Origin: OLB9 sp041392785
GTDB lineage: Bacteria; Bacteroidota; Bacteroidia; Chitinophagales; Saprospiraceae
Assembly (NCBI GenBank): GCA_041392785.1
Contig: JAWKLK010000008.1
Span: 203,300 to 267,299, forward strand
DNA length: 64,000 nucleotides
Reading direction: 5' to 3'
Made by a program: the position numbers and the translations under genes. Of this stretch, positions 46,821-56,418 are shown piece after piece. Within the stretch, counting starts at the first letter, position 1, and each line of letters begins with the position of its first letter. The notes beneath the pieces are model-generated. The model was not told the DNA's origin and ran no database searches. It was given only the letters and a program-made list of their open reading frames with translations.

Positions 46821-47144
46821 GTTTTTATCATTGTAGTGTATTAATCCAAATATTAAACGAATATTATTTCTCTATCATAATGTAGGATAATTTAGCCAAA
46901 GTTTTAAAATTCCCGTAAATTTCAGTAACAAATTTTAATATAAATCGTTATATGATCTGTTGTGTATTATGAAGTCGTTTTCTCAACCCTTTCCCTAGGA
47001 GGCCAATCGGCAGTCAATTTCAATAAAATGTAGTATGATTTTTGTAATATTAGTAATAGGTATTTACTAATTTGCAAAATAGAATTATAATGTATTCTCA
47101 TTAAATGAGTTTTACATTATGATATTTTTTAATGTAAAACAACC
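46821..47144. other. 324-base intergenic region before porP
   Basis: No gene or RNA was recognised. It is A/T-rich, and no full -33/-7 promoter pair stood out. The only structured element is the inverted repeat at 47109-47140 next to the porP start codon. Confidence 0.5.
47109..47140. promoter_or_regulatory. 11-bp perfect inverted repeat directly upstream of porP
   Basis: GTTTTACATTA (47109-47119) and TAATGTAAAAC (47130-47140) are exact inverted repeats around a 10-base spacer, ending 4 bases before the ATG at 47145. It could be an operator, or a hairpin occluding the translation start. Confidence 0.5.
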
Positions 47145-48173
47145 ATGTTTATGACAGGTAGCAATATTTACAAAAAAATGTGCATTGTCCTGATCTTTTT
47201 TACTTTTTTAAGTAAAAATTTTGGTCAAGATTTGCACTACAGCCAATTTTATCATTCTCCGCAAAATATCAATCCTGCGTTAGTTGGGATGTTCAATGGA
47301 GATCATAGATTTTACGGTTCTTTCAGGGATCAATGGCGCTTCGTTCCTGTCCCTTGGTTTACCTTCAGCGGGGCATATGATAGAAAATTATTTGTCCTAG
47401 GAGACAAACAATTTATCGGATTAGGTGGAATTTTAAACCACGATAGACAAGGAGATTCTAACTTTAATTTGACATCCGTCAATATCAATGCAGCCTATCA
47501 CAGAATATTGACAAAAAACCACATTGTGGGGATAGGTGTCGTATTGGGCTTTGCCAGCCGTGGATTTAATACCAAGAACCTTACCTGGGATAAGCAATGG
47601 GACGGTGAAGTCTTCAACTCAAATCTACCATCACAAGAACAGTTTGATTTGTTGAGAACCAATTTCCTAGAAAATGGCCTTGGGATTAATTATAGATACC
47701 AGAAAAGTGATCGAACACATCTGGATTTAGGTGCATCTGCTTTACACTTGATAGAACCCAGCGTAAACCATTATAATGATGATGAAATTAATCTTCCAAG
47801 AAGGCTTACCTTTTCAGGAGTTGGAAATGTGAGGATTACAGATGCTATAGATATTCAGTTACATGCATTACACCAACTACAAGGAGAATATGATGAAACA
47901 ATTTTTGGTGGCATGGCAAAACTATATCTCAAAGATAAACCTGGAAAGAGATATCAGATTCATGCTGGATTGGGATATAGAACCGCTAAATCTTTTATTC
48001 CTACGATAGCTCTACAGTACAATGAAATACTTGCATCTTTCAGTTATGATATAGATCGAAATGAGTTCAATGACATCACAAACTCCAATCAAGGCGGACC
48101 AGAATTGCATGTAAGATACATCATTACGAATGTCAAGCCTCTCAATCAGGTGAAGGTTTGTCCAATTTATTAA
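47145..48173 (+). CDS. PorP/SprF family type IX secretion membrane protein
   Basis: 342 residues. After the signal peptide (to NFGQ) come the family hallmarks DLHYSQFYHSPQNINPALVG and FYGSFRDQWR, then repeated beta strands of an outer-membrane barrel. PorP/SprF proteins work with the T9SS and are often encoded next to a PorE-like OmpA protein and a giant substrate with a CHU_C domain, exactly the order seen here (gaps of 21 and 11 bases), so they are likely a dedicated secretion/anchoring set for the large downstream protein. The start could also be the second ATG at 47151. Confidence 0.9.
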   Translation: MFMTGSNIYKKMCIVLIFFTFLSKNFGQDLHYSQFYHSPQNINPALVGMFNGDHRFYGSFRDQWRFVPVPWFTFSGAYDRKLFVLGDKQFIGLGGILNHDRQGDSNFNLTSVNINAAYHRILTKNHIVGIGVVLGFASRGFNTKNLTWDKQWDGEVFNSNLPSQEQFDLLRTNFLENGLGINYRYQKSDRTHLDLGASALHLIEPSVNHYNDDEINLPRRLTFSGVGNVRITDAIDIQLHALHQLQGEYDETIFGGMAKLYLKDKPGKRYQIHAGLGYRTAKSFIPTIALQYNEILASFSYDIDRNEFNDITNSNQGGPELHVRYIITNVKPLNQVKVCPIY

Positions 48174-48194
48174 TCATTTACTAAAGAGCAACAC

Positions 48195-49529
48195 ATGAAA
48201 CAGAGTATCAACATATTAGCACTTGCGCTCTTAAGCTTTACAATAGGATTTGGGCAGACTAAAAGTTCTTTTCTGAAAGCAGCTGAAACAGAGTTTACAG
48301 CAAAAAATTATTATGGTGCATTGATTTATTATAACCATGTTTTGGAATTTGACGAAAAAGATCCTGAGATAGTATTCAAAGCTGCTGAATCTGCAAGATT
48401 ATTTAACTCATACAGCCATGCCGCAAGCAAATACCAATATTTAATCGATTCATTGAATGTAACTACATATCCTACAGCTACTTTTCATTTAGCACAAATG
48501 AAACAAAGGATGGGGAAGTATGAAGAAGCAAGAAAGTATTACAATATGTATATGTCTGAGTTTGGAGAAGTAGACTCATTGCTTTCAGTGTCCACGAAAA
48601 AAGAATTAGCAGCAATAGATTATGCCGAGTTAATCCAAGAAAAAAAACCTACAGGTACCAATATTGAAAGATTGGGTGATGATATCAATACAATGAAAAG
48701 TGAAGTAGGTGCCATGCCATTTAAGGATGATTTTTACTTCACTTCAATGCAATATGAAGAAGTAAAAGAAAAGAAAATCATTCCTAAATCTATATCAAAA
48801 GTATTAGTAAAAGAAGGTGAAAATCCTGCACAATTAGTATCAGGATATCTCAATGAACGTGAATCACTCGTAGCAAATACTTCCATAACAGAAGATGGTA
48901 AAACCATGTATTACACCATATGCCAATATGTAAATACAGCAGACATCCGATGTGAAATTTATAAGAGTAAGGTAGACGCAAATGGCAATTTATATGAAGA
49001 AGAAAAACTTCCTGAACCCATCAATATGGCGGGAAGTACTACTACACATCCACACATCACAATTGATCCCATCACCAAACGTGAAATGTTATTTTTTGTT
49101 TCAGATCGTGAAGGTGGTAAAGGCCAATTGGATATTTATTCATCATTATTGGATGAGAAATATGGATTTGCTCAACCTATAAATTTATCAATTAATACAG
49201 CTGGTAATGAAATCACCCCATTTTTTAATACTACTTCCAATGTTTTATACTTCAGTGCTGATGGAAGAGAGGGATTGGGTGGTTATGACATCTATAAGTC
49301 TCCTAGAATAAAAGAATCATTCAGCAATATCATCGGATTGGGATTGCCATATAATAGCTCTTATCATGACATATATTATACAGAAAATAAAGATGGTAAC
49401 TTAGCATATTTATCATCCAATCGTGAAGGTTCACTTTATCTAGATTCATATTTTGAATCATGTTGTTATGACATTTACAAAGTAGACGTGAGACAAATTG
49501 AATTAGATTTGAATGCTTTGACATTTTGA
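48195..49529 (+). pseudogene. PorE-like OmpA family protein, N-terminal fragment (frameshifted)
   Basis: 444 residues: signal peptide (to GFGQ), TPR-like helices (about 25-150; AKNYYGALIYYNHVLEFDEK) and PD40/WD40-like beta-propeller blades (MLFFVSDREGGKGQLDIYSS, VLYFSADGREGLGGYDIYKS, NLAYLSSNREG). The frame stops after LNALTF, yet the next about 380 bases encode the expected Cna-B/carboxypeptidase-like modules in shifting frames: HITSRPLKK, NATVRLIDTATGEEIGRVTS, NYFPDTIHFSTVGLDIKRRL, then SKKDISIL, joining the OmpA fragment at 49910. Four indels are inferred near 49527, 49553, 49685 and 49863. An intact gene would span 48195-50617. Confidence 0.85.
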
Positions 49530-49909
49530 TCATATCACCAGCAGACCACTGAAAAAAATGCCACCGTCAGATTGATTGATACTGCTACGGGAGAAGAGAT
49601 AGGAAGAGTAACAAGTGATGACAATAATGAACACACTTTTGCTTTAGACCAAGACAGGAATTATACTTTAATAGCGGGCGCGAGAATTATTTTCCTGATA
49701 CAATCCATTTTTCTACAGTTGGTTTGGATATTAAGAGAAGATTATTAAAAAAATGTATTTAAAAACAGACATGATGCTCTTAGATGTGTTTACACATACG
49801 AAAAGTGGAAAATTACCACTTGAAGAGGCAACAGTGACATTGATCGACATGTCTGACCAATTCTAAAAAAGATATTTCAATCCTGATAAAATCCAATGAT
49901 TTCTTCTTT

Positions 49910-50617
49910 ATGCTCGACAGGGGCAAACAATATAAGTTGATTGCTATAAAAGATGGATACACTGAAGCTGTCGAATTGATAGATACAAGACCTTACAAAG
50001 AATCAGGCCTGATTACCAAAGATATGTATTTAGACAAGTTCATTTTACAGGACTTACTGCCTATTTCTTTATATTTTGATAATGATTTACCCGATCCGAA
50101 AAGTAAGTCAACAATGACGAAATCTAAGTATGGTGACTTACTATCAGATTATATGTCTCTCAAAGAAGATTATAAGGATAAATATAGCAAACCACTACCA
50201 GAACCAGATAGAGAAAATGTAAAGAGCGAGTATGAAACCTTTTTTGAAGGTGATGTAAATGGTGGTTATGACAAATTCAAACAATTTTTAAGCAATCTAC
50301 AACAAGAACTCGAAGCAGGCAATAAAGTAGAATTAATATTAAAAGGGTTCACATCTCCGAGAGCTGATGCTAAGTATAATCTCACATTAGGACAAAGACG
50401 TGTAAATTCCATTAAGAACGAAATGATTTTTTATGGAAATGAAACCTTAAAACAATATTATTTGTCAGGCCAATTAGTAATTACAGATATCAGTTTTGGT
50501 AAAGAATTAGCACCTGCAGATGTCAGTGATTCTATTGAAGATAAAAGAAATTCAATCTATAATCTGAAGGCAGCAAAAGAGAGAAGAGTAGAAATATTAA
50601 GAGCATCCAGAAATTAA
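49910..50617 (+). pseudogene. PorE-like OmpA family protein, C-terminal OmpA fragment
   Basis: 235 residues that lack a signal peptide. The start codon at 49910 is internal to the ancestral gene. After the end of a carboxypeptidase-like module (LDRGKQYKLIAIKDGYTEA), a peptidoglycan-binding OmpA domain is visible (ISLYFDNDLPDPKS, LILKGFTSPRADAKYNLTLGQRRVNSI, ITDISFGKELAP). In PorE-type proteins this domain anchors the T9SS-associated complex to peptidoglycan. It reads openly from the last of the frameshifts in the preceding segment and ends 11 bases before the giant CHU_C-type gene. Confidence 0.85.
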
Positions 50618-50628
50618 AAAAAGACAAA

Positions 50629-53600
50629 ATGAATTTCAAACATCATATATCTCGATTTTTAAGCATTAGCTTATTATTAGCGTTCTTATTGATCACTTCT
50701 GACGATATGCATGCTACCCACATAGTAGGCGGAAATATCACCTATAAATATCTTTCTCCAAATACGTACCAAATAAAATTGACGCTAAGAAGAGACTGTT
50801 TTCTCGGCTCTCCTGAGGCTGAATTTGATCCATGGGCTTCAATAGGTATCTTCGCTGGAAATGGCGATTTGGCAACTTGGATTTCACCCAGTGTTCAGGT
50901 GGATAGCTTCTCTTATGGACAGCTGTTTTTACCGTTTGTTGCATCCGATACATTGAATGAATATATCGAAAGTGATTGTGGATTTGAAGGAACACAAGTA
51001 TGCGTTCATCAAACTACATATCAAGGTATCGTAAGGCTACCAAATGCTAGATCAGATGGTTACATCTTTGCTTATCAGAGATGTTGTAGAAACGCCACAT
51101 TGGCCAATATACAGGATCCATTAGAAACAGGTGCCACTTATTGGGTACATCTTTCTGGTGATGCAATGAAAAACTTCAATAATTCACCTAACTTCAATCA
51201 ATGGCCTGATGTCTATATTTGTGCCAACGAACCATTAAACTTTGATCATTCCGCTACCGATAGTGATGGAGACTCATTGGTTTATAGACTGAGCCTTCCT
51301 AACGATGGTGCAATGCGTCTTGATGCAGTACCAACACCGGCATCAAATCCGCCTTATACAAATATTTTATGGCAAAGTCCTTACGGAATGGACAATATGT
51401 TAGGTGGGGTTCCACTGAAAATAGATGCTAAGACAGGGTTGATCACAGGTACACCAAATTTAGTGGGTCAGTTTTTGGTAGGGATTTTAGTTGATGAATA
51501 TAGAAATGGAGAATTAATAGGTACTGTTAGACGAGATTTTCAATATAATGTGAGAGTTTGCAGTCAGCCTCCATTGGCGCAATTTAGCACTTCTGAATCC
51601 AATTGTGACGGCCTTACTGTAGAGTTTTATAATGAAAGTCTCAGTGCTACAAAGTATGAATGGAATTTTAACTATCCAAGTATTGATCCCAATTTTATTT
51701 CTACGGAAAAGGATCCAATATTCACCTACCCTAGTTCGGGAAAATATGATGTTTTATTAAGAGTGACAAGAGGATCAGATGGTTGTTTTGACACCATTTT
51801 ACAAACTGTTTCTGTGTTTACAAATACAATAAAACCAGAATTCAACTATCAAGTAGTAGGCTGCTCTGGAACAGATATCACATTGAAATTGACAGATATG
51901 TCATCTTTTGCAGAACCAGGCTATAATCTGACTGATTTTACATGGACGGTAACTCAAAATGGATTGTCCACCCAATTTAATGGGAAAACCATTTCTGTGC
52001 CAATTGCTTTAAATGGTGATCTCAAAGTAGACCTCACAGTTTCTGCTGACAATGGTTGTACAACCAGTACATCACAAGAAATTTCACTTGAATCATTATT
52101 ACCAAAAATCGATTTTACATATGCTTTGGCTGGATGTACAGAAGATAACAATGCAACTTTGAGATTTTCTAATACATCAGCAATCTTAAATCCATATGCA
52201 ACCATACAACAATCCGAATGGAATATAAATGGCACAACTTACATTGGTGATATCATCGATGTAGTACTGCCCAATGTCGGTACAGTCAACGTCAAACTCA
52301 TCAATCATTTCGAAGATGATTGTGACATTGATCTAACACGTAGTTTTGATATAAACGAAATAATACCCCACGCAGCATACATAGAAAATCCTTTGGAATG
52401 CCCAGATAGTGAAAATGTAAAAATAAAGTATACATACCAAGGTACCAATGCCTTAGGTCTGAGTCCAACTGATATTTCTTGGACACTTACCACCGCATCG
52501 GGAGTTTTGACTGGAAGTGGCTCTGAAGTGGATTTTACAGTACCAAAGGATAGTTTAGTCACCCTTAGATTGCATGTTACTTTTGCTAATGGTTGTCAAG
52601 ATGACATCGTCAAAACATATGTTCCAGGACCATTTGCAACGCTGAAATTTATAGATGATCCTATCATCCTATGTCCAGGACAATCCAAGTCCATCATAAC
52701 AGGAGGAAATGCGAACTGGACTTATACATGGAGTCCCACTTTGGGTTTAGATCTTACTGACCCTTCAAATCCCATCATAAATACAACAGAAAATATCACA
52801 TATGCAGTCACAGTCACTGATGGACTGTGTGATGTCACTGGCTCTGTCGATGTGATTGTATTAGAAGGAGGAGTTGTTTTGTCAATTGAAGGAGATGATT
52901 ATACCTGTGACGGATCAGTCCAATTGAGTACATCAGGAGGCATAGGCACTGGAGAGTATATATGGAGTACCGATCCAAATAATATCAATATTGTTGGAAC
53001 TGGGCAAACATTGAATACAACATTCACAACGCCAAGTCAAACTTATTACGTCATTTTTGAAGGAGAGTCATGTTCTACAATGCCAGCATCGATCACAGTG
53101 ACGAATCAAACCCCAAACTTTGAGCATTTTGCTCCAGCTGCTGTCTGTAATAATGATACTTTTAAAATTATATTGAATAATCTAAATCCCAATCACCAAA
53201 ATACGTACTCTTGGGGAGCTAATTCTCATATTTTATCAGGTGGCAATACAGAGAACCCAACTATTATTGTCAGTGATTCAGAAAAAGATCCATTTTCATT
53301 AACGTATACGGTCACCAATCAATTCGGTTGTTCTAAATCAGAAACCATAGTTATAAATATTAGAGAAAACCCTATTGTAGATTTTGTGTTTGACAAACCT
53401 GATTGCGGAAAAAATGAAATTTGTTTCAAAATAGTAGGTGAATATGAAGAATTTATAGTTTGGGATTTTGGTGATTTAAGTACAACTGATGATAGGTCTC
53501 TAGAAGGTGCCCCTTGTTATTTATATCCGGAAGCTGGAACATATACAGTAAGTTTAACCAACATTCCGGGTATTTGTCCTTTTGTGCCCATTAGCAAAGA

Positions 53601-54798
53601 AGTAGAGGTGAGTCCATCATTATTACTTTCAGTGACCCCAGATACGATATCCTGTATGGGTAATGAAATAATTCTTCAAGGCGTAGCGAATGCTGACAAT
53701 TTGACTTATGCTTGGACAGATGCTCAAGGCAATGTGCTTTCAATTAATAGTAGTATTAATGTCACTGTCAATGGTGATGCCACATATTATCTTGACGTAA
53801 AGGACAGCTTCGGATGCGAAATTCAAGATTCGGTTCATGTCAGTGCTTTTGTTTTTGACTATGATTTGTCTAGTGATGCAAAACTTTGTTTTGACAATGA
53901 TAATACGATCAGCATCCAGATAGATGATCCATTACAATACAATTTTACTTGGACTCCAAATGATAAAATCATAAGTGGTCAATCAACAAATATTATATTA
54001 GTACACCCAACAGATACTTTGACATATTATGTCAATATTGAAAATAAATATTTTGGTTGTACTACCACAGCAGCGATTAAACCTGAAGTACATCAACCCA
54101 TACCATTTACTTTATCAGCGCCTGAACAATTCTGCTTTAACCAACCTGTCACACTGCATTTAGAAATTGAGAACCCAGAAAATTATACTTATGACTGGAG
54201 TCCATCTGAACTTATCACAAATGGAGATAAAACCACTGATCCGACTGTATTGATTTCTGAAAATCAATTATTTACCGTGACAGTGACTGATAATATCACT
54301 GGCTGTACTCGAACTGCCAATGTAAATGCTGATATAGCTTCGCCTACTACAGTGACTATCAATGCAGAACCTGATTTCACAATTTTTGAGGGTGAATCAC
54401 TTGACTTATTTGTCGAAAACCCGATTGAAAATGGCGAGTATACTTGGAGTACTGGAGCATCAGGTACCACTATCACTGTCAACAATACAGATGATGCGGT
54501 ATATTTTGTGACAGTGACTGATGCCAATGGCTGTACTGCAACTGATGAAGTAACGGTTACAGTTAGAAAAGCCAAATGTGATGATAGTGATGTCTATATC
54601 CCGAATGCATTTACTCCCAATGGTGATGATGTGAATGACAAACTTTTTGTTAGAAGTAATTTCATTGATGAAATGCTTTTTGTAGTATACAATCGATGGG
54701 GACAAGAAGTTTTTAGTACTACAAATCCTGATGAAGGATGGGATGGCACTTTTCAAAATAGAGAACTTGAGCCTGATGCATTTTGCATATTATATTAA
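50629..54798 (+). CDS. Giant PKD-repeat surface protein with gliding-motility C-terminal (CHU_C, type B) sorting domain
   Basis: 1389 residues as read. Signal peptide, then the common HATHIVGGNITYKYLSPNTY opening, a long array of PKD/Ig-like modules (e.g. YEWNFNYPS, FTYPSSGKYDVLLRVT, IVWDFGDLS, YAWTDAQGN, TWSTGASGTT) with paired Cys, and the start of the CHU_C domain (VYIPNAFTPNGDDVNDKLFV, VYNRWGQEVFST). The frame ends early at LEPDAFCILY. Removing one T from 54781-54784 restores AYYINVVCINGFKYSKQ, and a second indel near 54836 restores GNVTLIR, the standard end, with stop at 54858-54860. It is likely the surface substrate of the adjacent PorP/PorE-like pair. Confidence 0.85.
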   Translation: MNFKHHISRFLSISLLLAFLLITSDDMHATHIVGGNITYKYLSPNTYQIKLTLRRDCFLGSPEAEFDPWASIGIFAGNGDLATWISPSVQVDSFSYGQLFLPFVASDTLNEYIESDCGFEGTQVCVHQTTYQGIVRLPNARSDGYIFAYQRCCRNATLANIQDPLETGATYWVHLSGDAMKNFNNSPNFNQWPDVYICANEPLNFDHSATDSDGDSLVYRLSLPNDGAMRLDAVPTPASNPPYTNILWQSPYGMDNMLGGVPLKIDAKTGLITGTPNLVGQFLVGILVDEYRNGELIGTVRRDFQYNVRVCSQPPLAQFSTSESNCDGLTVEFYNESLSATKYEWNFNYPSIDPNFISTEKDPIFTYPSSGKYDVLLRVTRGSDGCFDTILQTVSVFTNTIKPEFNYQVVGCSGTDITLKLTDMSSFAEPGYNLTDFTWTVTQNGLSTQFNGKTISVPIALNGDLKVDLTVSADNGCTTSTSQEISLESLLPKIDFTYALAGCTEDNNATLRFSNTSAILNPYATIQQSEWNINGTTYIGDIIDVVLPNVGTVNVKLINHFEDDCDIDLTRSFDINEIIPHAAYIENPLECPDSENVKIKYTYQGTNALGLSPTDISWTLTTASGVLTGSGSEVDFTVPKDSLVTLRLHVTFANGCQDDIVKTYVPGPFATLKFIDDPIILCPGQSKSIITGGNANWTYTWSPTLGLDLTDPSNPIINTTENITYAVTVTDGLCDVTGSVDVIVLEGGVVLSIEGDDYTCDGSVQLSTSGGIGTGEYIWSTDPNNINIVGTGQTLNTTFTTPSQTYYVIFEGESCSTMPASITVTNQTPNFEHFAPAAVCNNDTFKIILNNLNPNHQNTYSWGANSHILSGGNTENPTIIVSDSEKDPFSLTYTVTNQFGCSKSETIVINIRENPIVDFVFDKPDCGKNEICFKIVGEYEEFIVWDFGDLSTTDDRSLEGAPCYLYPEAGTYTVSLTNIPGICPFVPISKEVEVSPSLLLSVTPDTISCMGNEIILQGVANADNLTYAWTDAQGNVLSINSSINVTVNGDATYYLDVKDSFGCEIQDSVHVSAFVFDYDLSSDAKLCFDNDNTISIQIDDPLQYNFTWTPNDKIISGQSTNIILVHPTDTLTYYVNIENKYFGCTTTAAIKPEVHQPIPFTLSAPEQFCFNQPVTLHLEIENPENYTYDWSPSELITNGDKTTDPTVLISENQLFTVTVTDNITGCTRTANVNADIASPTTVTINAEPDFTIFEGESLDLFVENPIENGEYTWSTGASGTTITVNNTDDAVYFVTVTDANGCTATDEVTVTVRKAKCDDSDVYIPNAFTPNGDDVNDKLFVRSNFIDEMLFVVYNRWGQEVFSTTNPDEGWDGTFQNRELEPDAFCILY

Positions 54799-54835
54799 TG
54801 TCGTTTGCATCAATGGGTTCAAATATTCAAAACAA

Positions 54836-55013
54836 TGGAAATGTTACATTAATAAGATAAATACAAGTTGGGACAAGATTTCAATGCAAGTCTTGTCCCA
54901 TTTTTATATCTATTGTTTTAAAAAGCTTCTTGATTCCCACTTATCCTGTGTTTTAAAGTTTAAATAATAGACACCACTTTGTAAACCACTCACATCAATT
55001 CCTTGAAATGTTT
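54836..55013. repeat. 178-bp direct duplication, copy A
   Basis: Nearly identical to 56828-57005, exactly 1,992 bases further on. It includes the last CHU_C codons, a bidirectional terminator and the 3' end of a T9SS-sorted gene on the minus strand. Confidence 0.9.
54870..54899. terminator. Bidirectional terminator, copy A
   Basis: GGGACAAGA (54870-54878) pairs with TCTTGTCCC (54891-54899), followed by ATTTTTAT on the plus strand. It would end the CHU_C gene transcript. The same hairpin recurs at 56862-56891. Confidence 0.8.
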
Positions 55014-55083
55014 CCTGTCTTGTCCATAGTAAATTTAGTGCGTTTTTAAATAACTGAATATCAACATAATAATATTTCTTCTA
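54910..55083 (-). pseudogene. Orphan T9SS C-terminal domain remnant
   Basis: On the minus strand the bases read in one frame as ...LLWTRQETFQGIDVSGLQ then SGVYYLNFKTQDKWESRSF and LKQ with a stop at 54910, the last 55 or so residues of a type A sorting domain. It matches the end of the GH13 protein (VYYLVFKTQDKWESRSF) but differs at several positions and diverges upstream of 55013, so it is a relic of a related gene, not a simple recent copy. No upstream coding sequence or start remains. Confidence 0.65.
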
Positions 55084-55150
55084 TGTCAATTTACCGCACT
55101 AAAGGGGGTATTTTAAAACTAAGGAAGTACTTTTTATCGGATGATCACTG

Positions 55151-55390
55151 TCATCCGCCTTTTTTATCTTTAGCTTAAAAGTCACTGGAGACGGTACAAA
55201 CAAAAAACTGTTTGAGCCAATAAGTTTATCAAACAACAAATCTAAAATAACATGAAAATATATGTAAAGTGTGGCTGTAAAAGGCGAGTTTCTTTTGTTT
55301 CCGTCGAGAAGATGACATTTAAGCGTTAAGAAGACAAAACAGCGGCGGCATTTTTGTTTTACTTTTTTTTTGCTGCTGAAAAAAAAAAAA
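55151..55390. repeat. Unknown ~275-bp repeat, copy A, left part (interrupted)
   Basis: From TCATCCGCCT to GCTGCTGAAAAA this matches 56549-56780 closely, including ACTGGAGACGGTACAAAC and GACAAAACAGCGGCGGCA. It then runs into an (AAAT)n tract and the IS1595-type element; the rest of the repeat resumes at 56388-56418. Indels between copies are in A or T runs. No conserved frame is shared. Confidence 0.85.
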
Positions 55391-55424
55391 ATAAATAAAT
55401 AAATAAATAAATAGAATTAGGCAT

Positions 55425-56312
55425 TTAAGCAATTAGTGTTTTATATGGAACAGGTTTGTGCTTTATCATTCGCAGTAGTAGATTATCAAAAATACCACTC
55501 CCTTCATCTTGTTCGATTGTATCTGTAACAATATTCATCTAGATAGTATTGCAGATGTTTAGCGTGACCATGTATGCCTCTCAGCCAAGATTTAAATCCA
55601 TAATTATTCGATGCATTACTGTAAATTACTTCCTTTTCTTCTTCGATTTCTCCGTTTTGAGATTTGGCATTTCTTTCTCTAAACTTCGATATGACGACCA
55701 AGCATCGGTTTTTATTTCTGCTGACTTTGAAATGGTTTTATCCATGAAAGTTTTCAAATTATTCTTTGTCGATCTATCAATTTGTTTAGCATATATGCGG
55801 CCAGCTCCTTTCCACCTTTTTCTATGGCTATGACTATCAATCTTTTATTCTTATTTTTTCACTCCCAACTACGCCTTCCTCTTGCTGACCGATCACGAAC
55901 TCATCAACTTCACTTTGCCAGTCAAGATTATCTCCACTACTAGCCATGGCTTACATGACTTTTTGCTTAAACATCCAACATGTCTTTTGTCTTAAATCAA
56001 GTTTTCGACTTAGTTCAGTAGATGCAATTCCTTTTTACTCGTTGAAACATAATACACAATCCAAAACGCTTTAAGGATTGAAAATTTTACTTTATGAAAC
56101 AGAGAACCAACCGTTGGACTCTCTAGATATCCACATTTAGTACATTGCCGATCGTATTTGTTGATGCCTTTGCAATGCTTTTTATGTTTGCATTTGGGAC
56201 ATTCATAACCACCTTTCCACTTTAATTCTGATAAATAAGCATAACAAGAATCTTCATCAGGAAATTTGCTCTGAAACTCAAATATTGATAGGCTTTTAAA
56301 TTTTGCTTCCAT
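55425..56312 (-). pseudogene. IS1595-family transposase, inactivated
   Basis: Starts at the ATG at 56312 (MEAKFKSLSIFEFQSKFPDE), with a -7 box TATATTTG just upstream (56340-56333). A zinc ribbon (CPKCKHKKHC, CTKCGY) and SPTVGSLFHKVK match the IS1595/ISXO2-like family. The first frame breaks at STSKKELHLLN; the continuation GIASTELSRKLDLRQKTC, then an internal stop after FKQKVM, then SSGDNLDWQSEVDEFVIG, GGKGAGRIYAKQID (wait-free shift of frame), SWLRGIHGHAKHLQYYLDEY and LLLRMIKHKPVPYKTLIA are found in other frames. Several frameshifts and a stop make it non-functional. Confidence 0.8.
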
Positions 56313-56332
56313 TATATTAACTATATTTGTAG

Positions 56333-56340
56333 CAAATATA
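56333..56340 (-). promoter_or_regulatory. -7 element of the IS1595-type transposase
   Basis: Minus-strand TATATTTG, a perfect TAnnTTTG, about 20 bases before the ATG at 56312 and inside the element. Confidence 0.45.
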
Positions 56341-56387
56341 GGGGTTAAATTCATTTATAATATGCCTAATTCAATAAATAAATAAAT

Positions 56388-56418
56388 CCTTGTCGGCTCG
56401 AGGCAAATTGGATAATCA
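56388..56418. repeat. Unknown ~275-bp repeat, copy A, right end
   Basis: CCTTGTCGGCTCGAGGCAAA and the following TTGGATAATCA match 56794-56823 of copy B (one T/C difference in TTGTCGG/TTGCCGG). It shows that the IS1595-type element split copy A. 56419-56548 between the copies is A/T-rich with no gene recognised. Confidence 0.8.

Larger units (their letters stand above)
55414..56372 (-). mobile_element. Degenerate IS1595-family insertion sequence (959 bp)
   Basis: Bounded by 11-bp inverted repeats (GAATTAGGCAT at 55414-55424 and its complement at 56362-56372) and by an 8-bp direct repeat AATAAATA on each side, the duplication length expected of IS1595. The target is itself an (AAAT)n tract, so the duplication is not decisive. 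It contains one broken transposase gene. Confidence 0.75.

Noticed and set aside
54264..54575. Val/Ser-rich minus-strand open frame inside the giant CHU_C-type gene
   Set aside because: Antisense shadow of repetitive Thr/Val codons in the PKD array.
54802..54815. TCGTTTGCAT as another LacI operator half-site
   Set aside because: It lacks the left arm and lies in the coding end of the CHU_C gene, outside the carbohydrate locus.
55406..56380. AATAAATA as proof of transposition by target duplication
   Set aside because: The target is an (AAAT)n tract, so the match could arise by chance; used only as supporting evidence.
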